The notes beneath the pieces were generated by a model. The model made no database searches. It was not told where the DNA came from and was given only the letters and a program-made list of their open reading frames with translations. DNA of 17,718 nt, from assembly GCA_003522145.1 (NCBI GenBank), contig DPGD01000033.1:1-17718 (forward strand), read 5' to 3'. The stretch's first letter is position 1. The number at the start of each line of letters is the position of its first letter. This DNA comes from Clostridiales bacterium. Its GTDB lineage: Bacteria; Bacillota; Clostridia; Oscillospirales; CAG-272. The position numbers and the translations under genes were made by a program. Of this stretch, positions 5,415-13,894 are shown one piece after another.

Positions 5415-6734
5415 ATGGATACGATTTTTAAAAATGCATTGCTGGAGCAAAACGAGGTTCCCGAAGCCATACTGGTTTCGGTATTTCCCAAGGGCGAGGA
5501 CCCTTCCGACAGGGAAGCGAGCCTTGCGGAACTGGAACGGTTGCTGGAAACGGCGGGAGGCCGGACTTTTGCCAAGCTGGTGCAGTATAAGGATCATCCG
5601 GAAAACGCCACCTATATCGGCAGCGGAAAGATGCAGGAATTGGCGAATCTTTGCCAAACCGGCGGAGTGGAATTGGTGATTTGCGACGATGAATTAAGTC
5701 CCATACAGATTCGGAACATGGAGAATGCTCTTGGAGGGGATGTACGGGTCATTGACCGTTCCATGCTCATTTTGGATATTTTTGCCCTGCACGCCGCCAC
5801 GGCAGACGGCAAATTGCAGGTGGAGCTGGCCCAGTTGCAATATTCCGCGCCCCGGCTCATCGGAAAGGGCAAAGAGCTTTCAAGGCTGGGGGGAGGAATC
5901 GGAACCAGAGGACCGGGCGAGAGCAAGCTGGAAAGCGACCGCAGACACATCAAGGAGCGGATCAGAGCTTTGGAGGAGCAGCTGGAGGGACTGGTCAAAA
6001 ACAGGGAACTGCACCGGAAGCAACGCGCCAAATCGGGAATTTTCCGTGTTGCCATTGCCGGGTATACCAACGCCGGAAAGTCCACGCTGCTCAATGCACT
6101 GACTCATGCCGGGGTAAAGGAGAAGGACGAGCTTTTTGCCACCCTGGACCCGACCACAAGAAAATTTGCTCTTCCTTCGGGCAATGAAATCCTGCTTACG
6201 GATACCGTGGGATTCATCCGGAATCTGCCCCATCATCTGATCAAGGCCTTCCGTTCCACTCTGGACGAGGTGGCAGATTGCGATGCCATTCTGTTGGTTT
6301 TAGATATTTCCGACAGGGAAGCGGACGAGCAGCTGCGGGTGACCACCGACCTGTTGAAGGAATTGGGAGCGGCCGACAAGCCTACCCTCTATTTGCTCAA
6401 CAAGTGTGACAAGGCGGAAAATTCCATAATTCCCCTGATGGGTGCCGAAGCCAAGGGGAAAATCGTTCCGCTGTCCGCAAAGACCGGGGAGGGCATCCCT
6501 CTGTTCTTGGAAAAACTGGAGGAACTGGCGGCCGGAGGCAAAAGAGAGGCGCTTTTGAAAATCCCTTCGGGAAAGCTGGGGTTGATTTCCAAGCTGTACA
6601 CCGACGCCCAGATTCTCGAGCTGAACTATACCGGCGACGGTGCGGAGGTCCGCGCGATTCTGGATGCCGCCACCTACGGGCGGTTGAAGGAATATATTAC
6701 AGGCGATGAAGGCTTTACGAACGACGAAGAATAA
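5415..6734 (+). CDS. hflX: GTPase HflX
   Basis: A 439-residue HflX. The N-terminal domain contains the family pattern ATYIGSGKMQEL and the glycine-rich linker GGGIGTRGPGESKLE (about 159-173). It is followed by a coiled-coil helix. The G domain has G1 GYTNAGKST (216-224), G2 DPTTR, G3 DTVGF (263-267), G4 NKCD (329-332) and G5 SAK (354-356). HflX binds 50S subunits and, in well-studied species, splits stalled ribosomes after heat or antibiotic stress. The start at 5415 follows AAAGGAGA by 5 nt; the frame upstream of it runs into the repeat tract and is not conserved in look. I see no clear promoter between the repeats and the gene. The next gene starts 17 nt after the stop, so the two are probably co-transcribed. 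Confidence 0.96.
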   Translation: MDTIFKNALLEQNEVPEAILVSVFPKGEDPSDREASLAELERLLETAGGRTFAKLVQYKDHPENATYIGSGKMQELANLCQTGGVELVICDDELSPIQIRNMENALGGDVRVIDRSMLILDIFALHAATADGKLQVELAQLQYSAPRLIGKGKELSRLGGGIGTRGPGESKLESDRRHIKERIRALEEQLEGLVKNRELHRKQRAKSGIFRVAIAGYTNAGKSTLLNALTHAGVKEKDELFATLDPTTRKFALPSGNEILLTDTVGFIRNLPHHLIKAFRSTLDEVADCDAILLVLDISDREADEQLRVTTDLLKELGAADKPTLYLLNKCDKAENSIIPLMGAEAKGKIVPLSAKTGEGIPLFLEKLEELAAGGKREALLKIPSGKLGLISKLYTDAQILELNYTGDGAEVRAILDAATYGRLKEYITGDEGFTNDEE

Positions 6735-6751
6735 GGGGAAAGGAGAAACAC

Positions 6752-7384
6752 ATGGAGGTGCTGATCGTACCCGACCATCCCGCCGAATCGGAATTTGAGG
6801 ATCGCAAATCGGTATTTTTGGGGCATCTTCTGCCGGTTGAGAGCGAGGAAGAGGCCAAAGACTTTGTGGAAAAGATGAAAAAGCGTTATGGGGATGCCCG
6901 GCACAATGTGTGGGCCTACCGACTGACCGACGGCAATTTCCGTTCCTCGGACGACGGAGAGCCGTCAGGGACCGGCGGAGCACCGGTGTTGGATGCCATG
7001 GTCAAACGAGGAATATCCGGATGTGTGATCGTGGTGACCCGGTATTTCGGAGGGATACTTCTGGGCACCGGCGGACTGGTGCACGCCTATTCCTCAGCCG
7101 CTTCAGAGGCGTTGAACCGGGCGGGAAAAGCCGGTATCTATCCCTATGTGTCCTATACGCTGGCGTTGGACTATACGCAATACGGAAGGCTGTCCCGTCT
7201 GCTTGAAAAGGCAGGATGTAAAGAGATCCGGCCGGAATTTGCCGAGGAGGTAACTGTGAAATTCCGGGTCCCCGAGGAGGAGGAAGAGGCTCTTTGCCGG
7301 GAGATTCGGGAGGCCTTTTGCGGTGCGCGGATTCCCGAAAGAAAGGGAAGGGTGTATATCAAGTTTTCCTTGCCCGCAGGTTGA
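6752..7384 (+). CDS. YigZ/IMPACT family protein (UPF0029 with DUF1949-type C-terminus)
   Basis: A 210-residue protein. The N-terminal IMPACT/UPF0029 domain has the signature SSDDGEPSGTGG (residues 65-76), then VIVVTRYFGGILLGTGGLVHAYSSA. The C-terminal part has the ferredoxin-like pattern of the accessory domain in YigZ proteins (LDYTQYGRLSRLLEKAG, then VKFRVPEEEEEAL). Family function is poorly defined: eukaryotic IMPACT regulates GCN2 on ribosomes, and bacterial members have been proposed to bind nucleic acid or act in translation. Its place right after hflX is consistent with a translation link but does not prove it. The start is supported by AAAGGAG. Confidence 0.93.
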   Translation: MEVLIVPDHPAESEFEDRKSVFLGHLLPVESEEEAKDFVEKMKKRYGDARHNVWAYRLTDGNFRSSDDGEPSGTGGAPVLDAMVKRGISGCVIVVTRYFGGILLGTGGLVHAYSSAASEALNRAGKAGIYPYVSYTLALDYTQYGRLSRLLEKAGCKEIRPEFAEEVTVKFRVPEEEEEALCREIREAFCGARIPERKGRVYIKFSLPAG

Positions 7385-7468
7385 CCGAAAAAAAAGGAGT
7401 TTTTTAAAAATAAGCGTACATTATATACTGGGAAAATGTTGTCCGGGAATGTCGCAGGAAAAGGAGAA

Positions 7469-8473
7469 ATGACGGTGGAAACCATCAGAGAGCTGTTGTG
7501 TGCGCGGGAAAGGGAATACCTTTCGCCTGCCGCCTGTCTGTCGGAAAACAGCAGGGGCAGGGAAAAAAGCATTGTGCCCGATCCGATGCGAACCGAATTC
7601 CAAAGGGATCGGGATCGGATCATTCACAGCAAATCCTTCCGGCGGCTGATGCACAAAACACAGGTGTTCCTCTCTCCGGAGGATGACCACTACCGTACAC
7701 GGCTGACCCACACCTTGGAGGTGGCACAGATTGCCCGGACGATTGCAAGAGCTCTGTTCCTCAATGAGGATCTGACCGAGGCCATTGCTTTGGGACACGA
7801 TTTGGGGCATACGCCCTTTGGCCATGCCGGAGAGCGGGAGCTTGACCGCCGGTTGGCGGGGGGATTCCGCCACAACGAACAGAGTCTGAGAGTCGTAGAC
7901 CGGATTGAAAATCTGAATCTGACATTTGAAGTCCGGGACGGTATTGTAAACCATGCAGGCTCCAATCTGGCATCCACTCTGGAAGGACAGATCGTGAAAT
8001 ATGCAGACCGGATCGCCTACCTGAACCATGATATTGACGATGCGGTGCGGGCACGGGTGATTTCGGAAGAGGATATTCCTCTGATGCTGAAGAATGTTTT
8101 GGGCTACAGCCACAGCGAGCGGATCAATACGATGGTCACCGGCATTGTGAAAAGAGGAACGGCCGACGGAAAAATTTCCATGGATGAGGAGATCGGTTCC
8201 GCCACCGATGAGCTTCGGGAATTGCTGTTCAGTCTGGTTTACACCAACCCGATCGCCAAAGGCGAGGAAAAGAAAGCGGAAGAGATGCTTGGAATGCTTT
8301 ACGAGTACTATGCAGCCCATCCCGACCGGCTGCCGGAGCTTTACGCCTGCAATCTGGGAGAGGACGGTTCTTCCCGGTGTGCGGCCGATTACATATCGGG
8401 GATGACCGACCGTTTTGCCATTTCCGCCTTCAAGGAGCTGTTTGTGCCTAAGGTCTGGCACGGCGGCGTGTGA
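7469..8473 (+). CDS. dgt: Deoxyguanosinetriphosphate triphosphohydrolase-like protein
   Basis: A 334-residue HD-domain dNTPase. It shows SRGREKS and RTEFQRDRDRIIHSKSFRRL. The metal-binding residues of the HD fold lie in RLTHTLEV (His81) and ALGHDLGHTPFGH (His110-Asp111). A later KYADRIAYLNHDIDD supplies the final Asp. Known family activity is removal of triphosphate from dNTPs, which adjusts the dNTP pool. Three starts are possible. ATG 7436 has no ribosome binding site and lies at the likely transcript start of a TATACT box (7424-7429). ATG 7469 and GTG 7475 both follow AAGGAG, and the spacing (2 versus 8 nt) favours the GTG. I give 7469 because ATG is commoner. It is followed by dnaG, a frequent order in Clostridia, so dNTP control and priming may be expressed together. 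Confidence 0.93.
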   Translation: MTVETIRELLCAREREYLSPAACLSENSRGREKSIVPDPMRTEFQRDRDRIIHSKSFRRLMHKTQVFLSPEDDHYRTRLTHTLEVAQIARTIARALFLNEDLTEAIALGHDLGHTPFGHAGERELDRRLAGGFRHNEQSLRVVDRIENLNLTFEVRDGIVNHAGSNLASTLEGQIVKYADRIAYLNHDIDDAVRARVISEEDIPLMLKNVLGYSHSERINTMVTGIVKRGTADGKISMDEEIGSATDELRELLFSLVYTNPIAKGEEKKAEEMLGMLYEYYAAHPDRLPELYACNLGEDGSSRCAADYISGMTDRFAISAFKELFVPKVWHGGV

Positions 8474-8489
8474 AAGCCGGTGATTGCGT

Positions 8490-10241
8490 ATGATTCATCA
8501 GTCGGTGATTGAAGAACTGAAAATGCGGAACAATATTGAGGATGTGGTGTCCTCCTATGTCCGCCTGACCCGTTCCGGGCAGAATTTAAAGGGCCTTTGC
8601 CCCTTTCATTCCGAAAAAACTCCTTCGTTTACCGTGTTTGCTGGAGAGGGCAATTTCTACTGCTTCGGATGCGGTGCCGGGGGAGATGTGATCACCTTTA
8701 TCATGAAGGCCGAGAATCTGGCCTATCCGGAGGCGCTGGAGTTTTTAGCAAACCGGGTGGGCATGGAATTGCCCAAGGACTACCGGAACAAGGACGAGGG
8801 GATGAGCCGGTCGGAGATCGTATCCATGAACCGGGAAGCGGCAAAATATTTTTACAGTTGTCTGATGAACCCGAAAACGCCCCAAGGACTGGAGTATTTC
8901 ACGAAAAAGCGCGGGTTCTCCCTGCCGTTGATCAAACGCTTCGGCATGGGGTATGCTCCGGAGGGCTGGAACGGGCTTCGGGACCATCTGAAAAGCAAGG
9001 GCTACAGCTACGAGCAGATGCTTCAGGCCAATCTTATACAGAAGAGCAGGGAGAAGGAGAGCTACTACGATGTGTTCCGGAACCGGGTGATGGTGCCGAT
9101 TCTGGATGTTTCAGGCAATGTGATCGCCTTCGGCGGACGGCTGCTGGAGGACGGAAAACAGCCCAAATATCTGAACACCTCCGACACGCCGGCCTTCCGC
9201 AAGAGCAAAAACCTCTTTGCCTTGAACTTTGCCAAGGACTACTGCTCCGACCGGATGATTCTGTGCGAGGGCTATATGGATGTGATCGCCCTGCACGGTG
9301 CCGGATTTTCCAACGCCGTGGCGACGCTGGGGACGGCCATGACTCCGGATCACGCCCGGATGATGAAGCGTTACACCAAAAGTGTGGTCATCAGCTACGA
9401 TGCGGACACCGCCGGGCAAAATGCGGCGGACAAGGCCTTCCGTCTGCTCGGCGAGGTAGGTTTGGAGGCAAGACTTCTAAAGGTGGAAAACGCCAAGGAT
9501 CCGGATGAATTCATAAAAAAATTCGGAAAGGATGCCTTCCGGAAGCTGTTGGATGGCAGTAAGCCCCAGTTTGAATTCAAATTCGACCGGATCGCAGGCA
9601 AATACAATCTGAACTCCCTGGAAGACAAGATCAAGGCCAGCGGCGAGGTGGCAAGGCTGATCGCAACCTTTCCCTCCTCGGTGGAGCGGGAGCTGTATAT
9701 TTCCCGTGCGTCCGAAAGGCTGGGCGTCCAAAAAACCAGTTTAAGCAACGATGTGGAGAGACTGCGGCGGGCAGAACAGAGAAAACAGAAAAACGAGCAT
9801 GCGGGCGAGATTCTGCGGCAGGCTCAGGGCTACAGCGATCGGGTGAATCCCCAGATCATCGGCAATGTGGGCGCCGCAAGAGCCGAGGAGGCGATTTTAG
9901 GCCTGCTGCTCTTGAAAAACGATGTGGCGGAAAGGGTCTTTCGGGAAAAAAGTCTTTCGGAAGAGGACTTTGTCACCGATTTTCACAAAAAGGTCTTTTT
10001 GATGCTAAAGGAAGCCTGGGAAGCGGGAGAGCCCCCGGAGCTGTCCACCCTGTCCGACCGGCTGTCTGCCGACGAGATCGGAAGATTGATGCATCTGAAG
10101 CTGCAGAGAGCAGAGTTGGAAAAGAACGATTACGGAGTTTTCTTGGAGTGCGTGAACCGACTGCGGGAAAGCGCCGGAACGAAGGATACCCCAGAGGACA
10201 TCCGGGCAATTTTGGAAAAGAAAAGAAGCCGGAAGAACTGA
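8490..10241 (+). CDS. dnaG: DNA primase
   Basis: A 583-residue DnaG with all three domains. The zinc ribbon has Cys37, His40, Cys58 and Cys61 (CPFH and CFGC), which bind template. The RNA polymerase core has TOPRIM residues Glu260 in CEGYMD and Asp304/Asp306 in YDADTAG, which hold the catalytic metals. The C-terminal helicase-binding domain (about 460-583, from AEEAILGLLLLKND) would contact the replicative helicase. It makes RNA primers at the fork. I start it at ATG 8490; the in-frame TTG at 8484 has no better site. No strong ribosome binding site is visible, and the start is 16 nt after the dgt stop, so translation may depend on coupling. Confidence 0.97.
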   Translation: MIHQSVIEELKMRNNIEDVVSSYVRLTRSGQNLKGLCPFHSEKTPSFTVFAGEGNFYCFGCGAGGDVITFIMKAENLAYPEALEFLANRVGMELPKDYRNKDEGMSRSEIVSMNREAAKYFYSCLMNPKTPQGLEYFTKKRGFSLPLIKRFGMGYAPEGWNGLRDHLKSKGYSYEQMLQANLIQKSREKESYYDVFRNRVMVPILDVSGNVIAFGGRLLEDGKQPKYLNTSDTPAFRKSKNLFALNFAKDYCSDRMILCEGYMDVIALHGAGFSNAVATLGTAMTPDHARMMKRYTKSVVISYDADTAGQNAADKAFRLLGEVGLEARLLKVENAKDPDEFIKKFGKDAFRKLLDGSKPQFEFKFDRIAGKYNLNSLEDKIKASGEVARLIATFPSSVERELYISRASERLGVQKTSLSNDVERLRRAEQRKQKNEHAGEILRQAQGYSDRVNPQIIGNVGAARAEEAILGLLLLKNDVAERVFREKSLSEEDFVTDFHKKVFLMLKEAWEAGEPPELSTLSDRLSADEIGRLMHLKLQRAELEKNDYGVFLECVNRLRESAGTKDTPEDIRAILEKKRSRKN

Positions 10242-10271
10242 AGCGCCGGAAAGAGAAAGGAAATATACCCT

Positions 10272-11393
10272 ATGAACAATGAGAATCTGTCGGAAAAGGA
10301 TTCAAATCAGCTTTCCATTGATGAATTGCTGGAAAAGGAAAAGAACAAGGGCACGCTGACCCAGAACGAGCTGGTCTCGATGATCGATGACAACGAGTGC
10401 GATTTGGATCAGATCGACAAACTGTATGAGGACCTGGAAATCCTCAATCTGGAATCGGCGGACGGAGGGCTGGAGCAGAATGAGTTCACCGAGGAGATCA
10501 AAAACGAGATAGAGCGGTACGGTTCCGCAGAGGATATGGAGAAAATGCTGGCAAGCGAAGGGCTTGCCATCGACGATCCGGTGCGGATGTACCTGAAGGA
10601 GATCGGAAAGGTGCCCCTTCTTTCGGGAGAGCGGGAGATGGAGCTGGCACAGAAAATGGAAGAGGGAGACGGAAACGCCAAGCAGGAACTGGTAGAGGCA
10701 AACCTGCGGCTGGTGGTATCCATTGCCAAAAGATATGTGGGCAAGGGTATGTCCTTCTTGGACCTGATCCAGGAGGGAAATCTGGGCTTGATGAAGGCGG
10801 TGGAAAAGTTTGATTACCGGAAGGGCTACAAATTTTCGACCTACGCCACCTGGTGGATCCGTCAGTCCATTACCAGAGCCATTGCCGATCAGGCGAGAAC
10901 GATCCGGATTCCGGTGCATATGGTGGAAACCATACACAAAGTCGCCAGAGTTTCAAGACAGTTGGTGCAGGAAAACGGCAGGGATCCTTCGGCGGAGGAA
11001 ATCGCCAAGGTGATGAAGATGTCTCCCGAAAAAGTCCGGGAGATCATGAAGATCGCTTTGGATCCGGTGTCTCTGGAGACGCCGATCGGCGAAGAGGAAG
11101 ACAGCCATCTGGGCGACTTCATTGAGGACAGCGACTCTCCCGCCCCTCAGGATGCAGTGGCCGATGTGATGCTCCGGGAGCAGTTAAACGAGGTGTTGCA
11201 TACGCTGACGCCCAGAGAGGAGCAGGTTCTGAAGCTCCGGTTCGGTCTGGATGACGGCAGAACCAGAACCTTGGAGGAAGTGGGACAGGTGTTCAATATC
11301 ACCAGGGAACGGATACGCCAGATCGAGGCAAAGGCCCTGCGCAAGCTGCGTCACCCCAGCCGTTCCAAGAGGCTGAAGGACTATCTGGACTGA
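10272..11393 (+). CDS. rpoD: RNA polymerase principal sigma factor SigA/RpoD
   Basis: A 373-residue group 1 sigma-70, the usual size for Firmicutes SigA. Region 1.1-like sequence spans about 13-65 (LSIDELLEKEKNKGTLTQ). Region 1.2 begins at DDPVRMYLKEIG (101-112). Region 2 has NLRLVVSIAKRYV, DLIQEGN (164-170) and KFSTYATWWIRQSITRA (187-203), which recognises and melts the -10 box. Region 4 has the -35-binding helix-turn-helix TLEEVGQVFNITRERIRQIE (about 333-352). The long non-conserved insert of proteobacterial RpoD is absent. It lies 30 bp after dnaG with AAAGG before ATG, giving the classic primase-sigma pair; rpsU is not part of it here. The consensus promoters elsewhere in the window fit this protein. 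Confidence 0.98.
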   Translation: MNNENLSEKDSNQLSIDELLEKEKNKGTLTQNELVSMIDDNECDLDQIDKLYEDLEILNLESADGGLEQNEFTEEIKNEIERYGSAEDMEKMLASEGLAIDDPVRMYLKEIGKVPLLSGEREMELAQKMEEGDGNAKQELVEANLRLVVSIAKRYVGKGMSFLDLIQEGNLGLMKAVEKFDYRKGYKFSTYATWWIRQSITRAIADQARTIRIPVHMVETIHKVARVSRQLVQENGRDPSAEEIAKVMKMSPEKVREIMKIALDPVSLETPIGEEEDSHLGDFIEDSDSPAPQDAVADVMLREQLNEVLHTLTPREEQVLKLRFGLDDGRTRTLEEVGQVFNITRERIRQIEAKALRKLRHPSRSKRLKDYLD

Positions 11394-11435
11394 GCAGCGA
11401 AAGAATAAAATTCACAAATGATTATGCCTTTTTAC

Positions 11436-11464
11436 TTGACAATTTGTCAATAGTGGAGTACAAT
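11436..11464 (+). promoter_or_regulatory. Consensus promoter with palindromic operator over the -35
   Basis: TTGACA (11436-11441), a 17-nt spacer and TACAAT (11459-11464) form a near-perfect sigma-A promoter. The -35 box is the left half of a perfect 15-bp inverted repeat, TTGACAATTTGTCAA (11436-11450), with 7-bp arms and one central base. A dimeric regulator bound there would block the polymerase. No regulator gene is adjacent. Confidence 0.75.
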
Positions 11465-11495
11465 GAACAGGCTTACAGTATGGAGGAGGATTCCC

Positions 11496-13553
11496 ATGAA
11501 AAAGTTGTTCTGTCTTTTTGTCGGTCTTTTGATGCTGACGCTTTCGCTATGCAGCTGCGGTGGAGGTCTCACGGATCAGAGTGTGGCGAGCGACCCGCAG
11601 GCGCAGACGCTTGTGATGGCATTGATTAAGAGCGAAAAGACCACGGATGAAGCGATCAAGAGAGTGGAAGAAGCCATCAACGATATTACACAGTCGGAAT
11701 TCAATACGAAGATTGTGCTGAAGATGTTCACTCCTGATGAATATGTCAGCAAGATTACCGAGATGTCTCAGAAGCTTTGGGCGAAGCAGGAGGCATACGA
11801 GGAGTCCATCAAGGATAAGTATGGCAGACCGTCCGTTCCCGAATCGGAAAAGAATAAGGATGTCCGGACCTACGATGTGGATGTGACTCTTCCGATGTAT
11901 TATAAAATTGCCAACGGTGACTATCAGTACAACGATGAAAGCAACTACGGCAAGCCCACTACGGTTTATCCGGCGGTGAAGGAGGATCAGCTGGACATTT
12001 TGTTTGTGGACAGCATGGAGACCTACTATAAGCTGGTGGATCAGAAGTACATCATCAACCTTCTTCCGGACTACGAAGAGAACAGGGACATTTCCAAGTA
12101 TGTGAACGCCACAATGCTGAGCGAGATTCAGAAGGTCGGAAACGCTCTGGACGAGAAGAATTGCTTCTATGCAGTTCCCAACAACTATGTTATTCCGGAA
12201 TATCGTTATTTTTTAGTGAATAAAAAGCTGTACGACTATTATCAGTACGATATAAGCTGCAGCTTCTCCTCCGCAGTGACGGCTGTGGGTCTGCCTGCAG
12301 GAGCGAGTCAGAGATGCGACGATCTGTTGGATTTTGTGGATTTTCTGAACGATGTTGCGGAGAATAACGAGGCAGAAAAGGCAAAGGGCTCGGATTTAGC
12401 TGTCGATACGATACTGTATAACTACATGGATATACGCTGCCTTTCCTATTTCAACGGCGGCAAGGTCACAAGCGACCTGGTGCCTTACGGCAACTATGCT
12501 TCCTATAATATCGGAGACCGCTGGGAGATGAAAACCACGATTCCCAGACCCCTGACCCAGTTGCTCAATTCCGCTTATATGACCAAGTCTCAGCAGTTCT
12601 TGGAAAAATTGCGCACGACCTACGGCGAAAGCTACTACAAGGGCAGATGCTTCTATAAGGGCAGTGCAGAGGAGAATGGCTATGCGGCTCCTGCGGCCAA
12701 TATGGAGGACAACGAGAAAACCTTCGCTCTTGCCATGGTCAGCGGAGACAGCAATATTGAGAAATATTACAACAGCGACGATTATTACATCGTGCAGATC
12801 GATGAGCCGATTCTCGACAATACCATGTACGATTCGATGTTTGCCATCAGCACCTTTTCTTCCACCTCTCTGGATTCTACCTCCGAGACGGGCGATGAGA
12901 ACAGCGTGAAGAAGCTGTCTATGCGGACAAACATCTATTCCTATGACAACATTGAAAATCCTCGTTGCTTTGAGATTATCACGGCTCTCCAGAGCAATGA
13001 AAATTTGGTAAATCTGCTGACATACGGAGTTCAGGGTGTGGATTATGACCGGTATGACAACGACGAAGTGATTCACAATGTGGGGAAAAACGGTTACGAT
13101 CCGATTGTCGGAAAGGCCGGCAATCTGTTCCTCACCTATCCCAACGACCAGATGAACAGTGAGCAAGCGTACTATGCCGCCGATTCCTGGGAAGCGGCAA
13201 AGCTGCAGAATCTGGACACCGCCGTTTCTTACTATCTGGGCTTCCGGATGAGCAATGAGATCATGGAAGGCACAGACTTGTCCAGTAAGGATGTGGACGC
13301 TCAGTTGACGGCCTTCTGCGCAGAATATATGCCGAAGCTTCTGAACTTCAGCGGCGTGGATGATGAGGGCAATGAAATTACCTACGAGGAGTACAAGAGC
13401 CGGATTCTCAGTCAGTTGAGAGCCCTGCCGGCCTATGCGGCACACACAGGGGGACAGCCCAATCCTCCGACGGATGAGGCGGAGATCGAGCGGTGCAAGT
13501 ATACACCGTATACTCTGTTCGAGAATTTTGTGGCCTTCCTTGCCGGAGCATAA
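11496..13553 (+). CDS. Extracellular solute-binding-type lipoprotein
   Basis: A 685-residue exported protein. The N-terminus MKKLFCLFVGLLMLTLSLCSC is a lipoprotein signal; Cys21 (preceded by L-C-S) is the likely lipidated residue and Cys19 the alternative. The mature part looks like a type 2 periplasmic-binding protein of carbohydrate ABC importers. Signs are an early TDEAIKRVEEAINDITQSEF, then DILFVDSMETYYKL and YAVPNNYVIPEYRYFLVNKKLYD. Near the C-terminus are YGVQGVDYDRYDND and GNLFLTYPNDQM, which resemble the long LplA/YtcQ-type binding lipoproteins of Firmicutes. The ligand cannot be told. No permease or ATPase gene lies beside it, and it is flanked by its own promoter and a strong terminator, so it is a single-gene unit. 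The start follows GGAGG (11485-11489) by 6 nt; ATG 11463 falls inside the -10 box and is excluded. Confidence 0.85.
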   Translation: MKKLFCLFVGLLMLTLSLCSCGGGLTDQSVASDPQAQTLVMALIKSEKTTDEAIKRVEEAINDITQSEFNTKIVLKMFTPDEYVSKITEMSQKLWAKQEAYEESIKDKYGRPSVPESEKNKDVRTYDVDVTLPMYYKIANGDYQYNDESNYGKPTTVYPAVKEDQLDILFVDSMETYYKLVDQKYIINLLPDYEENRDISKYVNATMLSEIQKVGNALDEKNCFYAVPNNYVIPEYRYFLVNKKLYDYYQYDISCSFSSAVTAVGLPAGASQRCDDLLDFVDFLNDVAENNEAEKAKGSDLAVDTILYNYMDIRCLSYFNGGKVTSDLVPYGNYASYNIGDRWEMKTTIPRPLTQLLNSAYMTKSQQFLEKLRTTYGESYYKGRCFYKGSAEENGYAAPAANMEDNEKTFALAMVSGDSNIEKYYNSDDYYIVQIDEPILDNTMYDSMFAISTFSSTSLDSTSETGDENSVKKLSMRTNIYSYDNIENPRCFEIITALQSNENLVNLLTYGVQGVDYDRYDNDEVIHNVGKNGYDPIVGKAGNLFLTYPNDQMNSEQAYYAADSWEAAKLQNLDTAVSYYLGFRMSNEIMEGTDLSSKDVDAQLTAFCAEYMPKLLNFSGVDDEGNEITYEEYKSRILSQLRALPAYAAHTGGQPNPPTDEAEIERCKYTPYTLFENFVAFLAGA

Positions 13554-13565
13554 CAGCAAAATAGC

Positions 13566-13598
13566 GGAGGTGTAAAAGTTTTGAGCTTTTGCACCTCC
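13566..13598 (+). other. Strong hairpin after the lipoprotein gene
   Basis: GGAGGTGTAAAAG (13566-13578) pairs with CTTTTGCACCTCC (13586-13598) over 13 bp with one G-U, closing a 7-nt loop. No T-tract follows, so it may protect the 3' end or be part of a two-hairpin end signal. Its left arm closely resembles that of the hairpin at 13668. Confidence 0.6.
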
Positions 13599-13667
13599 AC
13601 AACTGCCAATCGAGGGCAAAACCGACCAAGATCGCATCAAAATGACGGGATCGCAACCGGTGTTTTT

Positions 13668-13708
13668 GCGGAGCTGTAAAAAAGCGTGTTTTTTACAGCT
13701 CCGCTTTT
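13668..13708 (+). terminator. Rho-independent terminator of the lipoprotein gene
   Basis: GCGGAGCTGTAAAAAA (13668-13683) and TTTTTTACAGCTCCGC (13689-13704) form a perfect 16-bp stem around GCGTG, followed by TTTTATCTTT. The A/T-rich upper half makes it nearly symmetrical, so it could also act on leftward transcripts. Confidence 0.85.
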
Positions 13709-13842
13709 ATCTTTCAAAACAATAGACGAAAGAACGCTTGAGAAAAGGGGAGAAAAGGAGACTTCAGCCTGTGCGTTGCAAGCGGCTTTGCAAAGAGGTG
13801 TTGGTCTTTTCGCATATTTTTTTATAAAAATGCAAGGAAGCC

Positions 13843-13871
13843 TTGCAAAACCGAAAAAAATGTGGTATACT
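13843..13871 (+). promoter_or_regulatory. SRP RNA promoter, extended -10
   Basis: TTGCAA (13843-13848), a 17-nt spacer and TATACT (13866-13871), preceded by TGG, form a strong extended -10 promoter. The predicted start is near 13878. A 7-bp inverted repeat, TGCAAGG-AAG-CCTTGCA (13831-13847), overlaps the -35 box; whether it binds anything is unknown. Confidence 0.75.
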
Positions 13872-13894
13872 GAAAGAGTAACAGCAGAATGTGA

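Noticed and set aside
7421..8461. Long minus-strand open frame antisense to dgt
   Set aside because: It mirrors the dgt coding frame, has no recognisable domain, and the opposite strand encodes a full HD-domain enzyme.
8597..9508. 303-codon frame inside dnaG on the same strand
   Set aside because: It is an out-of-frame reading of a complete primase gene with all catalytic motifs in the other frame.
11463..11495. Upstream ATG for the lipoprotein gene
   Set aside because: The ATG lies within the -10 box, so it cannot be on the transcript; it would also bury the signal peptide behind a charged extension.
12396..13640. 414-codon minus-strand open frame antisense to the lipoprotein gene
   Set aside because: It runs through the downstream hairpin region, has no recognisable features, and the + strand gene has promoter, ribosome binding site, signal peptide and terminator.
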